A stretch of DNA of 21,628 nucleotides from Candidatus Subteraquimicrobium carltonvillense (lineage in GTDB: Bacteria; Actinomycetota; Aquicultoria; Subteraquimicrobiales; Subteraquimicrobiaceae), in the NCBI GenBank assembly GCA_002339355.1, contig DDKQ01000032.1, positions 641 to 22,268 on the forward strand. The letters run 5' to 3'. The notes under the pieces are model-generated. The model was not told the DNA's origin. It saw only the letters and a list, made by a program, of their open reading frames with translations, and did no database searches. Shown piece by piece: positions 14,085-21,460 of the stretch. Each line of letters starts with the position of its first letter. Within the stretch, counting starts at the first letter, position 1. The translations under genes were made by a program, and so were the position numbers.

Positions 14085-16496
14085 CTAAGCGCGAATTCTT
14101 GCACCGAGCTCCTTTTTTAATCTGGCGATGATGCGCTCCAGAGCCTTTTTCGCTTCGTCTTCGGTGAGGGTTCTATCATCCGCTCTGAAAGTCAGGGAGT
14201 AAGCGAGACTCTTCTTACCCCTGGGAATCTGCCCACCGCGATAGAGATCAAAGAGATGAATCTCCCCTAGTAACCTACCTCCCCATCGGTGGATAATCTT
14301 GTACACCTCTTCATTGGAGATGACTTCATCCACAACTAAAGCGATATCCAAGGTAACGCCGGGGTATTTCGGTATCTCCTCAAAGTGCCTGAGGAGCGAG
14401 GCATATTTCACCAGCTTCGCTTCCTCCAATTCAAAAATGGTCACGGGATTGGGAAGCTCAAAAGCTTCTTGGACATGAGGATGAATCTCCCCCAATATCC
14501 CAACCATCTCGCCCTTTATGAAAACTTCCGAACCCCGACCCGGATGGAAGAAGGGACGGATGGTTCTATTAAGGTGCCAATCTTCAATGCCCAACTGGTC
14601 AAATAAGGTCTCAATTATGCCCTTTGCATCGAAGAAATCCAGTAGCTTAGCCCTTTCATGCCACTCATTATCCCTCCAGGAACCGGTCAAAGCCGCGGCA
14701 ACCATAACCGGCTCATGGGGCAAAATCTCGCCTGGTCGAGAATGAAAAATGTGCCCAACTTCAAAAATTTGCACATTATATCGATTTCGATGGGCATTGT
14801 ACCTTAAGACCTCAAGCAATCCCGGAAGGAGAGTGGTTCGCATGATTGATTGTTCCTCGCTCAATGGATTTCTCAAGGTTATAGCCTCCCTTAGGGCGCT
14901 GTCTGCGGGTAGCATGAGCTTATCGAACTGTTGGGGACCGATGAAGCTGAAGGTTATGACCTCCCAAAGACCACAAGAAACTAAAATATCCTTGATACAC
15001 AGGCTTATCCTTTGATTTAAATTTAAACCGCCCCGCTTTCCACCGCTCTCAGGCAAGGTGGATTGAATCCGGTTGTATCCGTAAAGACGAGCTACTTCCT
15101 CAATTAAATCGATTTCCTGCTCTAAGTCCGTTCTGAACGTGGGCACATGGACCTCAAGTTGGGAGTTTCGAGTTGGGAGTTGGGAGACCTTGAGTTCTAG
15201 ACTCTCCAAAATTTGGGTGATTTGCTTAGGCAAGAGGTTGGTGCCAAGGATGTCGTTAACCCTCTGAGGACGAAGCGTAAGACTTAAGACCCGCTTCGGT
15301 TTGGGATATACATCAATTACACCCTTGAATACCTTACCCCCGGCGAGCTCTTGCATCAATTGAGCAGCTCTATCCGCAGCATAAACCGGACCATTTGGAT
15401 CAAGTCCCTTCTCAAAACGGTTTGAAGACTCCGTGATTAGCCCCAATTTCCGCGATGTTCGCATGATGCTTCGCGGATTAAAATTGGCCGATTCCAGCAG
15501 GATGGTAGTTGTTCCCTCGGATACCTCTGAATGAGCGCCACCCATTACCCCAGCTAAAGCAATGGGTTCTTTGGCATCGGCGATGACCAGCGTGGTCTCA
15601 TCCAGCTGGCGGAAGACACCGTCGAGGGTAACAATCGTCTCTCCAAGATGGGCAGTCCTTACCATAATCCTGCCCTCATTTAAACGGTCGAAGTCGAAAG
15701 CATGGAGGGGTTGACCCGTTTCCAGCATTACATAGTTGGTGATGTCCACAACGTTATTGATAGCCCGAAAACCCGCCGCCTGTAGACGGCGCTTCATCCA
15801 CAACGGGGAGGGAGCGATGGTTATATCGTCGATGATCCGCGCTGCATATCGGGGGCAAAGATCACCATCCAGAACATCGACTCTTGTTGCCTGGTGGATG
15901 GATCTATCAACCTCTTTCAATTTGATCTTCGGTTTCTTGAGTTCACTGCCCACGATGGCGGCGACTTCTCGCGCAATGCCTATGACCCCCAAGCAATCCG
16001 GTCGGTTGGGGGTGATCTCCAACTCAAGGACCGCATCTTCAAGACCAAGGACCTTCGCTAAATCCTCACCAACCTCGGCGCTCTCATCAAGAATGAGCAA
16101 ACCACTTGCATCCTCACCTATCTTTAGCTCCGACTCAGAGCACATCATTCCTTCGGAGGCAACTCCTTTTATGATGGCCCTCTTTATCTCGAGACCGCTC
16201 GGTAGCTTCGCGCCAACCAAAGCCACGGGGACTTTATCCCCTTCTTTCATATTCTTGGCACCACAGACGATTTGAAGCTCCTTGTCCCTAATATCCACCG
16301 AACAAACCTTGAGATAATCGGCATTTGGATGTTGTTTGATCTTTTTTATCTGGCCAACCACTACCTTCTGTAAATCCTTCCCGAGATATTCTATTCCCTC
16401 AACGGCCGTTCCCGTCAGATTCAGCCTCTCCGCAAGTTCCTCTGGGGAAAGATCGAATTCCACACATTCCTTTAACCAATTCAGTGAAACACGCAT
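14085..16496 (-). CDS. pheT: Phenylalanyl-tRNA synthetase beta subunit
   Basis: 803 residues, a normal bacterial length. It pairs with PheS in the (alpha-beta)2 enzyme that charges tRNA-Phe and edits Tyr-tRNA-Phe. Domains in order: an N-terminal tRNA-binding OB domain (about 40-150, with HPNADYLKVC and GMMCSESEL), the B3/B4 editing region (about 210-395, with DITNYVMLETGQPLHAFD), the B5 domain (about 400-475, ending DLIEEVARLYGYN), the catalytic-like core, and a C-terminal FDX-ACB anticodon-binding domain (from about 710, with YPGVTLDIALVVDE). Oddity: residues 438-446 (SQLPTRNSQ) in B5 are encoded by a short tandem repeat of spacer type. It follows pheS by 17 nt. Confidence 0.98.
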   Translation of the reverse strand: MRVSLNWLKECVEFDLSPEELAERLNLTGTAVEGIEYLGKDLQKVVVGQIKKIKQHPNADYLKVCSVDIRDKELQIVCGAKNMKEGDKVPVALVGAKLPSGLEIKRAIIKGVASEGMMCSESELKIGEDASGLLILDESAEVGEDLAKVLGLEDAVLELEITPNRPDCLGVIGIAREVAAIVGSELKKPKIKLKEVDRSIHQATRVDVLDGDLCPRYAARIIDDITIAPSPLWMKRRLQAAGFRAINNVVDITNYVMLETGQPLHAFDFDRLNEGRIMVRTAHLGETIVTLDGVFRQLDETTLVIADAKEPIALAGVMGGAHSEVSEGTTTILLESANFNPRSIMRTSRKLGLITESSNRFEKGLDPNGPVYAADRAAQLMQELAGGKVFKGVIDVYPKPKRVLSLTLRPQRVNDILGTNLLPKQITQILESLELKVSQLPTRNSQLEVHVPTFRTDLEQEIDLIEEVARLYGYNRIQSTLPESGGKRGGLNLNQRISLCIKDILVSCGLWEVITFSFIGPQQFDKLMLPADSALREAITLRNPLSEEQSIMRTTLLPGLLEVLRYNAHRNRYNVQIFEVGHIFHSRPGEILPHEPVMVAAALTGSWRDNEWHERAKLLDFFDAKGIIETLFDQLGIEDWHLNRTIRPFFHPGRGSEVFIKGEMVGILGEIHPHVQEAFELPNPVTIFELEEAKLVKYASLLRHFEEIPKYPGVTLDIALVVDEVISNEEVYKIIHRWGGRLLGEIHLFDLYRGGQIPRGKKSLAYSLTFRADDRTLTEDEAKKALERIIARLKKELGARIRA
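15157..15186. repeat. Three copies of AGTTGGGAG inside pheT
   Basis: AGTTGGGAG occurs at 15157-15165, 15171-15179 and 15178-15186, with gagtttcgag between (15163-15172). The run encodes residues around 438-446 of PheT, a position with a few more residues than I expect for the family. The same 10-mer gagtttcgag is in the argJ-argB spacer. Confidence 0.75.
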
Positions 16497-16513
16497 TTTA
16501 ACCCTCCGTCGAT

Positions 16514-17566
16514 TTAGAATTGCCCCAAGAATCTCAAGTCGTTTTCAAAAAATAGTCGGATATCGTTCACTCCGTATTTAAGCATGGCTATTCGCTCCAC
16601 GCCCATACCAAAGGCAAATCCGGTTACCTTCTCGGGATCGTATCCCACAACGTTAAAGACATTGGGATCTATCATTCCCGCCCCTAAAATTTCCAGCCAT
16701 CCACTATACTTACAGATTCGGCATCCTCTACCATCACAAACGATGCAGGAGACGTCGACCTCGGCACTGGGCTCAGTGAAAGGGAAAAAATGGGGACGGA
16801 GCCTTACCTTTCGATCCTTGCCGAACATCTCCCGGGCAAAGACTTCAAGTGTACCCTTAAGATCACCAAAAGTGATCCGCTTATCGACAGCAAATCCCTC
16901 AACTTGATGGAACATGGGGGAATGGGTTGGGTCTGCAACATCGCGGCGATAGGTTCTCCCGGGTGAAACTACATAGAGAGGGGGTTTCATTCTTTCCATG
17001 ACCCTGATTTGGACAGGTGAAGTGTGAGTTCGCAGGAGAACTTCCTCCCTACTCGATTTGGGCTCATGTGCAGTTTTGACATATAACGTGGCTTGTAGGG
17101 AACGAGCTGGGTGATCGGGGGGGGTATTGAGCGCTTCAAAATTGTAATAGTCCAACTCCACCTCAGGACCTTCAACCACACTGTAACCCAAGCCCATGAA
17201 GATGCGAATGATCTCCTCTATAACCTGGGTCAACAGATGCTTTCTTCCCACACAAGGGCGTTTGCCCGGGAGTGTGATGTCCACCTTCTCGGCTTCGAGT
17301 TTTTTCTGCAAAAGCTCCTTTTTGAGCTCCTTTTCTCTTGAGACGATGCTTTCCTCTAAGGTCTCACGTATTTCATTGGCCAGATATCCCACAGTAGGTC
17401 TTTCCGAGAGAGGAAGCTTGCCCAGGCTCTTTAAGATAGCCGTCAACTGCCCCTTTCTGCCCAGAAATTTCACCCTCGCCTCGTTGAGCTCTTGGAGTGA
17501 GGAACTCTGGGAAATGGCTCGTTGGGCTTCTTCAGCTAAACATCTTAGTTCTTCCCGTATTGACAA
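16514..17566 (-). CDS. pheS: Phenylalanyl-tRNA synthetase alpha subunit
   Basis: 351 residues from TTG 17566. This is the catalytic subunit that activates phenylalanine and transfers it to tRNA-Phe. An N-terminal coiled coil (to about 95) is followed by the class II core: LLRTHTSPVQIR, motif 2 (GRTYRRDVADPTHSPMFHQVEG), and motif 3 (GFAFGMGVERIAMLKYG). A Cys-x2-Cys-x4-Cys-x2-Cys set lies at 274-285, a possible metal knuckle seen in many PheS proteins. Oddity: the usual QDTF is QATL here, and the following loop is about six residues longer. Start: AGGAGG at 17576-17581 sits 9 nt before TTG 17566, and SIREELRCL fits the usual N-terminus; an ATG at 17584 would contain this site and has none of its own. 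Confidence 0.96.
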   Translation of the reverse strand: MSIREELRCLAEEAQRAISQSSSLQELNEARVKFLGRKGQLTAILKSLGKLPLSERPTVGYLANEIRETLEESIVSREKELKKELLQKKLEAEKVDITLPGKRPCVGRKHLLTQVIEEIIRIFMGLGYSVVEGPEVELDYYNFEALNTPPDHPARSLQATLYVKTAHEPKSSREEVLLRTHTSPVQIRVMERMKPPLYVVSPGRTYRRDVADPTHSPMFHQVEGFAVDKRITFGDLKGTLEVFAREMFGKDRKVRLRPHFFPFTEPSAEVDVSCIVCDGRGCRICKYSGWLEILGAGMIDPNVFNVVGYDPEKVTGFAFGMGVERIAMLKYGVNDIRLFFENDLRFLGQF

Positions 17567-17617
17567 ACCGATTGTCCTCCTCATACAGCTAATTTAAAAA
17601 TACTCAATATTAAAAAA

Positions 17618-17654
17618 CCTTCCGTCTCTGGGACGAAAGGCCTTCACAGCCTTT
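17618..17654 (-). terminator. Attenuator-like terminator and antiterminator before pheS
   Basis: On the minus strand CCTTTCGTC and GACGGAAGG (17618-17640) form a 9-bp stem with a 5-nt loop, followed by six T (17617-17612): a good intrinsic terminator. Just upstream AAAGGC and GCCTTT (17636-17654) form a 6-bp hairpin with a 7-nt loop. The two share 17636-17640, so they exclude each other. It may be an attenuator for pheST or simply the end signal of rplT. No T-box consensus AGGGTGGNACCGCG is present. Confidence 0.65.
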
Positions 17655-17753
17655 AAGTCATAACAATATCTCTTACATTTATTTTAGCCCGAAGTTTCCC
17701 ATTCAATATCAAAAAACCTTAGCAACCTTAAGTCCCAATCCTAAATTCGAAAT

Positions 17754-17851
17754 CCTGATATTCTAAACAAATTCAAAACACCTAAATCCAAATTCTTGAA
17801 ACTGTTTTGTTCATTTAGATTTTGGTCATTCGTGCTTGTTTAAGATTTAGG
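17754..17851. repeat. MITE-like imperfect inverted repeat over the rplT stop
   Basis: The left arm starts at 17754 (CCTGATATTCTAAACAA...) and the right arm ends at 17851 (...TTGTTTAAGATTTAGG). The arms of about 45 nt pair imperfectly around a centre near 17802-17808 (TGTTTTG), sharing TAAACAA, ACC-AAATC-AAAT and AAAC blocks. It is AT-rich, carries no ORF and contains the rplT stop codon (17847-17849). The rest of the 280-nt rplT-pheS gap (17567-17846) holds the attenuator-like pair and no gene. Confidence 0.65.
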
Positions 17852-18206
17852 CCTCGATTTTCTCTTTTGCCAACGAAGCCAGTTCAGCAAAAGCCCCTGG
17901 GTCACTTACCGCAAGTTCGGACAACATCTTCCTGTTTATTTCAATATTTGCCCTTCTCAATCCATCCATCAGTTTACTATAAGATAAACCATTCTCCCTC
18001 GCCGCAGCATTTATCCTAGCTATCCACAATCTTCTAAAATCTCTCTTGCGAGCCCGTCGATCCCTATAGGAATACATTAAGGAATGCATGACCTGCTCTT
18101 TGGCAGCACGAAAAGTCCTGCTTTTAGCCCTATGATAGCCTTTTGCAAGCTTTAAGATCTTTTTCCTTCTCCTCCTGGTACTGGGTCCCTTCTTAACTCT
18201 GGGCAT
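17847..18206 (-). CDS. rplT: Large ribosomal subunit protein L20
   Basis: 119 residues, the normal length. L20 binds 23S rRNA early in assembly of the 50S subunit and, in well-studied bacteria, represses its own operon by binding mRNA. The highly basic N-terminal arm (PRVKKGPSTRRRRKKILKLAKGYHRAKSRTFR) and the globular RRLWIARINAAARENGLSYSKLMDGL core are diagnostic. GGAGG lies 10 nt before the ATG. It follows rpmI by 21 nt. The stop codon lies in the right arm of an inverted-repeat element. Confidence 0.99.
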   Translation of the reverse strand: MPRVKKGPSTRRRRKKILKLAKGYHRAKSRTFRAAKEQVMHSLMYSYRDRRARKRDFRRLWIARINAAARENGLSYSKLMDGLRRANIEINRKMLSELAVSDPGAFAELASLAKEKIEA

Positions 18207-18227
18207 AAGTTTTAAGCCTCCGGATGA

Positions 18228-18425
18228 TTATATCGAAAGCATCCTCTTCACAGCCTTCCTAGCCGTTGGAGTCAGGATGGTTTTCTTTCCCAATTTACGC
18301 TTTCTTTTAGAGGTTTTTTTCTCCAATAGATGACCCTTGAAGGACCGACACCGCATAATCCTGCCCGAACAGGTGATCTTGAATCGTTTCGCAGCGCTTT
18401 TACGGACCTTTGCCTTGGTGGCCAT
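18228..18425 (-). CDS. rpmI: Large ribosomal subunit protein L35
   Basis: 65 residues, the normal length. A small, very basic 50S subunit protein. MATKAKVRKSAAKRFKITCSG at the start and the KKTSKRKRKLGKK block are typical of L35. It sits between infC and rplT, the near-universal bacterial order infC-rpmI-rplT. GGGGA precedes the ATG by about 7 nt. Confidence 0.98.
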   Translation of the reverse strand: MATKAKVRKSAAKRFKITCSGRIMRCRSFKGHLLEKKTSKRKRKLGKKTILTPTARKAVKRMLSI

Positions 18426-18442
18426 AAATATTCCCCAGAAAA

Positions 18443-18463
18443 TTCCACTGTTTGAAAGTGGAA
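18443..18463 (-). promoter_or_regulatory. Hairpin in the infC-rpmI spacer
   Basis: On the minus strand TTCCACT and AGTGGAA form a perfect 7-bp stem with a 7-nt loop, followed by TTTTC. In E. coli L20 binds in this spacer to repress rpmI-rplT, so the position is suggestive. Here it could be a weak terminator/attenuator or an L20 target; sequence alone cannot decide. Confidence 0.45.
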
Positions 18464-18482
18464 AAATTATGAATCTACCAAA

Positions 18483-19007
18483 CTAACGGGATAAATGCAA
18501 TGGAGCTAAAACCATTACCATATTCCGACCATCGAGTTTGGGCTTTGACTCCACAATCCCTAAATCCTTAACATCTTCCGCCAATTTATTTAAAAGCTTT
18601 TCTCCTAGATCGATGTGGGCTAATTCGCGTCCCCGAAACATCATTGTAACCTTGACCTTCGCACCGTGTTCCAAGAACCTCACCACATGCTTTTTCTTGA
18701 CATTGAAATCGTGCTCTTCAATCTTTGGTCGCATCTTTATTTCCTTCACAACAATAGTAGTTTGATGTTTCCTCGCCCTTTTTGCTCTTAAAGCCCGTTC
18801 ATACTTGTATTTACTATAATCCATAATGCGGCAAACAGGCGGATCCGCCTGTGGTGCAACCTCAACCAGATCAAGACGTTCATCATAAGCAATTCTCAAA
18901 GCTTCCTCCAGAGGTAAAATTCCAATTTGTTTACCTTCCGACGAAATCAATCGCACCTTCTGAGCTCTAATACGCTCATTTACACGAACCTCACCAATGA
19001 TGGGCAT
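18483..19007 (-). CDS. infC: Translation initiation factor IF-3
   Basis: 174 residues, the normal length. IF-3 binds the 30S subunit, prevents early joining of 50S and checks the start codon. The N-domain (VNERIRAQKVRLI, then DLVEVAPQADPPVCRIMDYSKYKYE) and the C-domain (KEIKMRPKIEEHDFNVKKKHVVRFLEHGAKVKVTMMFRGRE) are both typical. The start is ATG with AGGAGG only 3 nt away; infC often uses rare starts such as ATT, and ATC/ATT codons lie just downstream, but ATG is the simplest reading. It is the first gene after a good promoter. Confidence 0.98.
   Translation of the reverse strand: MPIIGEVRVNERIRAQKVRLISSEGKQIGILPLEEALRIAYDERLDLVEVAPQADPPVCRIMDYSKYKYERALRAKRARKHQTTIVVKEIKMRPKIEEHDFNVKKKHVVRFLEHGAKVKVTMMFRGRELAHIDLGEKLLNKLAEDVKDLGIVESKPKLDGRNMVMVLAPLHLSR
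18835..18852. repeat. 18-bp perfect palindrome within infC
   Basis: ACAGGCGGATCCGCCTGT reads identically on both strands. It encodes part of the conserved ADPPVC segment of IF-3, so it may be a by-product of codon choice, not an inserted element. Confidence 0.6.
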
Positions 19008-19055
19008 TCACCTCCTGAAACTATCAAAGCCCTTACCTTAAAATAATTCGGCAGT

Positions 19056-19084
19056 AGTATACACATTTCCTTGTATCGTGTCCA
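19056..19084 (-). promoter_or_regulatory. SigA-type promoter for infC-rpmI-rplT
   Basis: On the minus strand -35 TGGACA (19079-19084) and -10 TATACT (19056-19061) each match the consensus at 5 of 6 positions, with the ideal 17-nt spacer. The start would fall near 19049, giving an untranslated leader of about 40 nt, too short for a large structured L20 leader. Confidence 0.8.
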
Positions 19085-19096
19085 GTTTAAAAGATA

Positions 19097-19118
19097 CATG
19101 CATCGACATCGATCCATG
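19097..19118. repeat. 22-nt inverted repeat just upstream of the infC promoter
   Basis: CATGGATCGA and TCGATGCATG (minus strand) are inverted copies with one mismatch and a 2-nt centre. It lies 12 nt upstream of the -35 box, between thrS and infC. On RNA it could form a hairpin followed by TATCTTTT, a weak end signal for thrS; on DNA it could be an operator. Confidence 0.5.
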
Positions 19119-19151
19119 AATATTTTACCATCATTTTAAATGGAGACGATA

Positions 19152-21092
19152 TCAAAAAGTCAATCCACTGGTTGGTCTCCTTTTCCTTATTTCCGCTTCT
19201 AAATTCCCAATAAATTGGTCAAAGGATACACCCCTTCTATCCACACCACTTCGATCTCGCACTGCCACGGTGTTTGTCTCCCTTTCCCTGTCACCTACTA
19301 CCAACATATAAGGAATCTTTTGAACCTGGGCGTCGCGAATTTTTTTATTTACCGATTCCGATCTTGAATCGATTTCAACTCGTATCCCCACTTCAACCAA
19401 TTTGGAGAGCACATCCTTTGCGTAATCGAGGTGACGATCGGCAATGGGTATGACCATAACCTGCACGGGTGAAAGCCAGGCTGGAAAGGCACCAGCATAA
19501 TGTTCGATGAGGCAGCCCATGAATCTTTCCATGGACCCAAGGATCGCCCGATGGATCATAATTGGTCTGTGCTCCCTATTATCCTTTCCCATATATGTCA
19601 TATCGAATCGCTCGGGAATGTTGAAATCAACCTGGATGGTGGTGCATTGCCAGGCTCGGCCCAAAGCATCCTTGATCTTAATATCGATTTTGGGTCCGTA
19701 AAAAACGCCTTCTCCGGGATCGATCTGATAATCGAGAGCGACCTTCTCTAAAGCCTTTTTGAGCGCCTCAGTAGCCTTCTCCCAATGTTTTAGCGTTCCA
19801 ACATACTTTTTGGGTCGTGTGGAGAGAAAAACATCATATTCTTCAAAACCGAATGTCTTAAGCATATAAAGCACAAGATCGATGACATCCAGAATTTCAG
19901 CTTCGAGCTGGTCGGGGCGACAGAAAATGTGGGCATCATCCTGGGTAAAACCTCTAACCCTAAGTAATCCATGAAGAACCCCCGAGCGCTCGTAACGATA
20001 GACCGTGCCCAACTCAGCCCACCTAAGAGGCAATTCGCGATAACTACGTGTCCGGGATTTATAAATGAGAATATGAGCAGGACAGTTCATGGGCTTGATC
20101 ACATACCCCTGTCCTTCGATCTCTATGGGCGAATACATATATTCGCGATAGAAATCCCAATGACCACTGGCTTTCCAGAGATCAACCTTGGCAATATGGG
20201 GTGTCATTACCATCTCGTATCCCCGCTTCAGGTGTTCATCTCGCCAAAAATCCTCGATGATCTTGCGGACTAAGGCGCCCTTCGGATGCCAGAGAGGAAG
20301 CCCCGCTCCAAATTGTTCACTGATGGTGAATAAACCGAGCTCTCTACCAAGCTTACGGTGATCCCTTTTTGCAGCTTCTTCCAGCCTATGTAGATACTTT
20401 TCTAGCTTTTCTGTTGCATCAAAAGCCGTTCCGTATATCCTCTGTAACATCGGGCGATGCTCATCGCCCCTCCAATAAGCGCCAGCGATATTCACCAGCT
20501 TGAAAGCGGATATTTTGCCTGTCGATGGAACATGCGGTCCACGACATAGATCAAAAAAATTTCCATTCTCATAGATGGTGACCGTCTCATCTGCCATCTC
20601 TTCCAGAAGCTCCACTTTATAATCCTGACCATTGGATTTGAACAGCTTTATCGCCTCACTTCGGGGAATTTCCTCTTTAAGAAAGGGAAAATCGTTCTCG
20701 ATTATCTCGCACATTTTTTGTTCGATCTTTTTCAAATCATCCAGAGTGAGGATGTGCTTGAGATCGAAATCGTAATAAAAGCCTTCTTCGATGGGCGGAC
20801 CAATACCCAACTTCACATCGGAGAAGAGCTCCGTTACAGCTTGGGCCATTATGTGGGCGGTGCTATGGCGGTAGATGTTTTGACCTTCCGGAGAGGAGAA
20901 GGTGATTATCTCCACATCGGCATCTCCTAGAATGGGAGTGGAAAGATCACACAGTTCACCATGGATCTTCCCAGCTAAAGCTTCCCTCTTAAGCACAGGG
21001 CTTATGCGAGCGGCTAAATCCCTAATGGTCAATCCCTTCTTTATCTCCAAGGTGGACCCATCAGGCAACGAAACTCTAATCTTCTCGCCCAT
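19152..21092 (-). CDS. thrS: Threonyl-tRNA synthetase
   Basis: 646 residues, the normal full length. It charges tRNA-Thr and removes mischarged serine. Domains in order: TGS domain (about 1-64), editing domain with the HSTAH motif at 76-80 and CRGPHVP at 183-189, class II catalytic core with PMNCPAH (zinc-ligand Cys337), GFTQDDAHIF (His388), VFYGPKIDIKI and IMIHRAILGSMERF, then the C-terminal anticodon-binding domain (WLSPVQVMVIPIADRH onward). GGAAGG precedes the ATG by 4 nt. It starts the minus-strand block and is separated from infC by 144 nt holding a new promoter. Confidence 0.99.
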   Translation of the reverse strand: MGEKIRVSLPDGSTLEIKKGLTIRDLAARISPVLKREALAGKIHGELCDLSTPILGDADVEIITFSSPEGQNIYRHSTAHIMAQAVTELFSDVKLGIGPPIEEGFYYDFDLKHILTLDDLKKIEQKMCEIIENDFPFLKEEIPRSEAIKLFKSNGQDYKVELLEEMADETVTIYENGNFFDLCRGPHVPSTGKISAFKLVNIAGAYWRGDEHRPMLQRIYGTAFDATEKLEKYLHRLEEAAKRDHRKLGRELGLFTISEQFGAGLPLWHPKGALVRKIIEDFWRDEHLKRGYEMVMTPHIAKVDLWKASGHWDFYREYMYSPIEIEGQGYVIKPMNCPAHILIYKSRTRSYRELPLRWAELGTVYRYERSGVLHGLLRVRGFTQDDAHIFCRPDQLEAEILDVIDLVLYMLKTFGFEEYDVFLSTRPKKYVGTLKHWEKATEALKKALEKVALDYQIDPGEGVFYGPKIDIKIKDALGRAWQCTTIQVDFNIPERFDMTYMGKDNREHRPIMIHRAILGSMERFMGCLIEHYAGAFPAWLSPVQVMVIPIADRHLDYAKDVLSKLVEVGIRVEIDSRSESVNKKIRDAQVQKIPYMLVVGDRERETNTVAVRDRSGVDRRGVSFDQFIGNLEAEIRKRRPTSGLTF

Positions 21093-21106
21093 GCACCTTC
21101 CCCCAT

Positions 21107-21135
21107 ATTTTAAACTCGGATTCTTATTTTACCAA
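21107..21135 (-). promoter_or_regulatory. Possible thrS promoter
   Basis: On the minus strand -35 TTGGTA (21130-21135) and -10 TAAAAT (21107-21112) are separated by 17 nt. The start would be only about 8 nt before the thrS ATG, too near to include the ribosome binding site fully, so the call is tentative. No T-box or other threonine leader is visible in the 134-nt gap to the divergent gene. Confidence 0.3.
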
Positions 21136-21226
21136 TTTTTTATGGCGCATTCCATTTCAGGGGTAAATTTTAAGGGGCAAAATTCCGATAAATAAAGAGA
21201 ACCATTATTTTGGAGGTGAGGTGTTT

Positions 21227-21460
21227 ATGCTTAAATTTCTACTGATTCTAATCCTTCTAATATTCTATGGAGCTGTCGAACTCACGCTATTTATCACGGA
21301 AACGGGGATCCGGTTTCGTGAACTCGAAGATTCAACTAACCAAGTTCCCAATATCAGGTTACTCGATTCGATTTTAAAAGAAAAACTGGAAAATGCTCAC
21401 ACCGCTATCGACGAATTTGAGAGGAAAATAGAGATTTTGTCCAGCAAAAAGGTCAACTGA
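21227..21460 (+). CDS. Small single-helix membrane protein, family not recognised
   Basis: 77 residues from ATG 21227 (GGAGG at 21212-21216, 10 nt upstream); a GTG at 21221 would add two residues. I do not recognise the family. A strongly hydrophobic N-terminal segment (LKFLLILILLIFYGAVELTLFI) looks like one transmembrane helix, followed by a charged tail of about 50 residues whose latter part (LLDSILKEKLENAHTAIDEFERKIEIL) is a likely amphipathic helix or short coiled coil. It points away from thrS. Its 3' end overlaps, on the other strand, the aberrant tail of a truncated ATPase gene. The excellent ribosome binding site argues for real translation. Confidence 0.6.
   Translation: MLKFLLILILLIFYGAVELTLFITETGIRFRELEDSTNQVPNIRLLDSILKEKLENAHTAIDEFERKIEILSSKKVN

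Noticed and set aside
15736..16275. 179-codon plus-strand open frame inside pheT
   Set aside because: Shadow of pheT; Ser/Arg/Pro-rich low-quality translation with no family resemblance.
17679..17702. Phe leader peptide (MGNFGLK)
   Set aside because: Only one Phe codon and no ribosome binding site.
17567..17720. T-box riboswitch before pheS
   Set aside because: The terminator stem has CGTC/GACG as many T-box terminators do, but the T-box consensus AGGGTGGNACCGCG and a stem I are not present and the space is short.
19008..19055. Large L20 autoregulatory leader before infC
   Set aside because: The promoter leaves only about 40 nt of leader.
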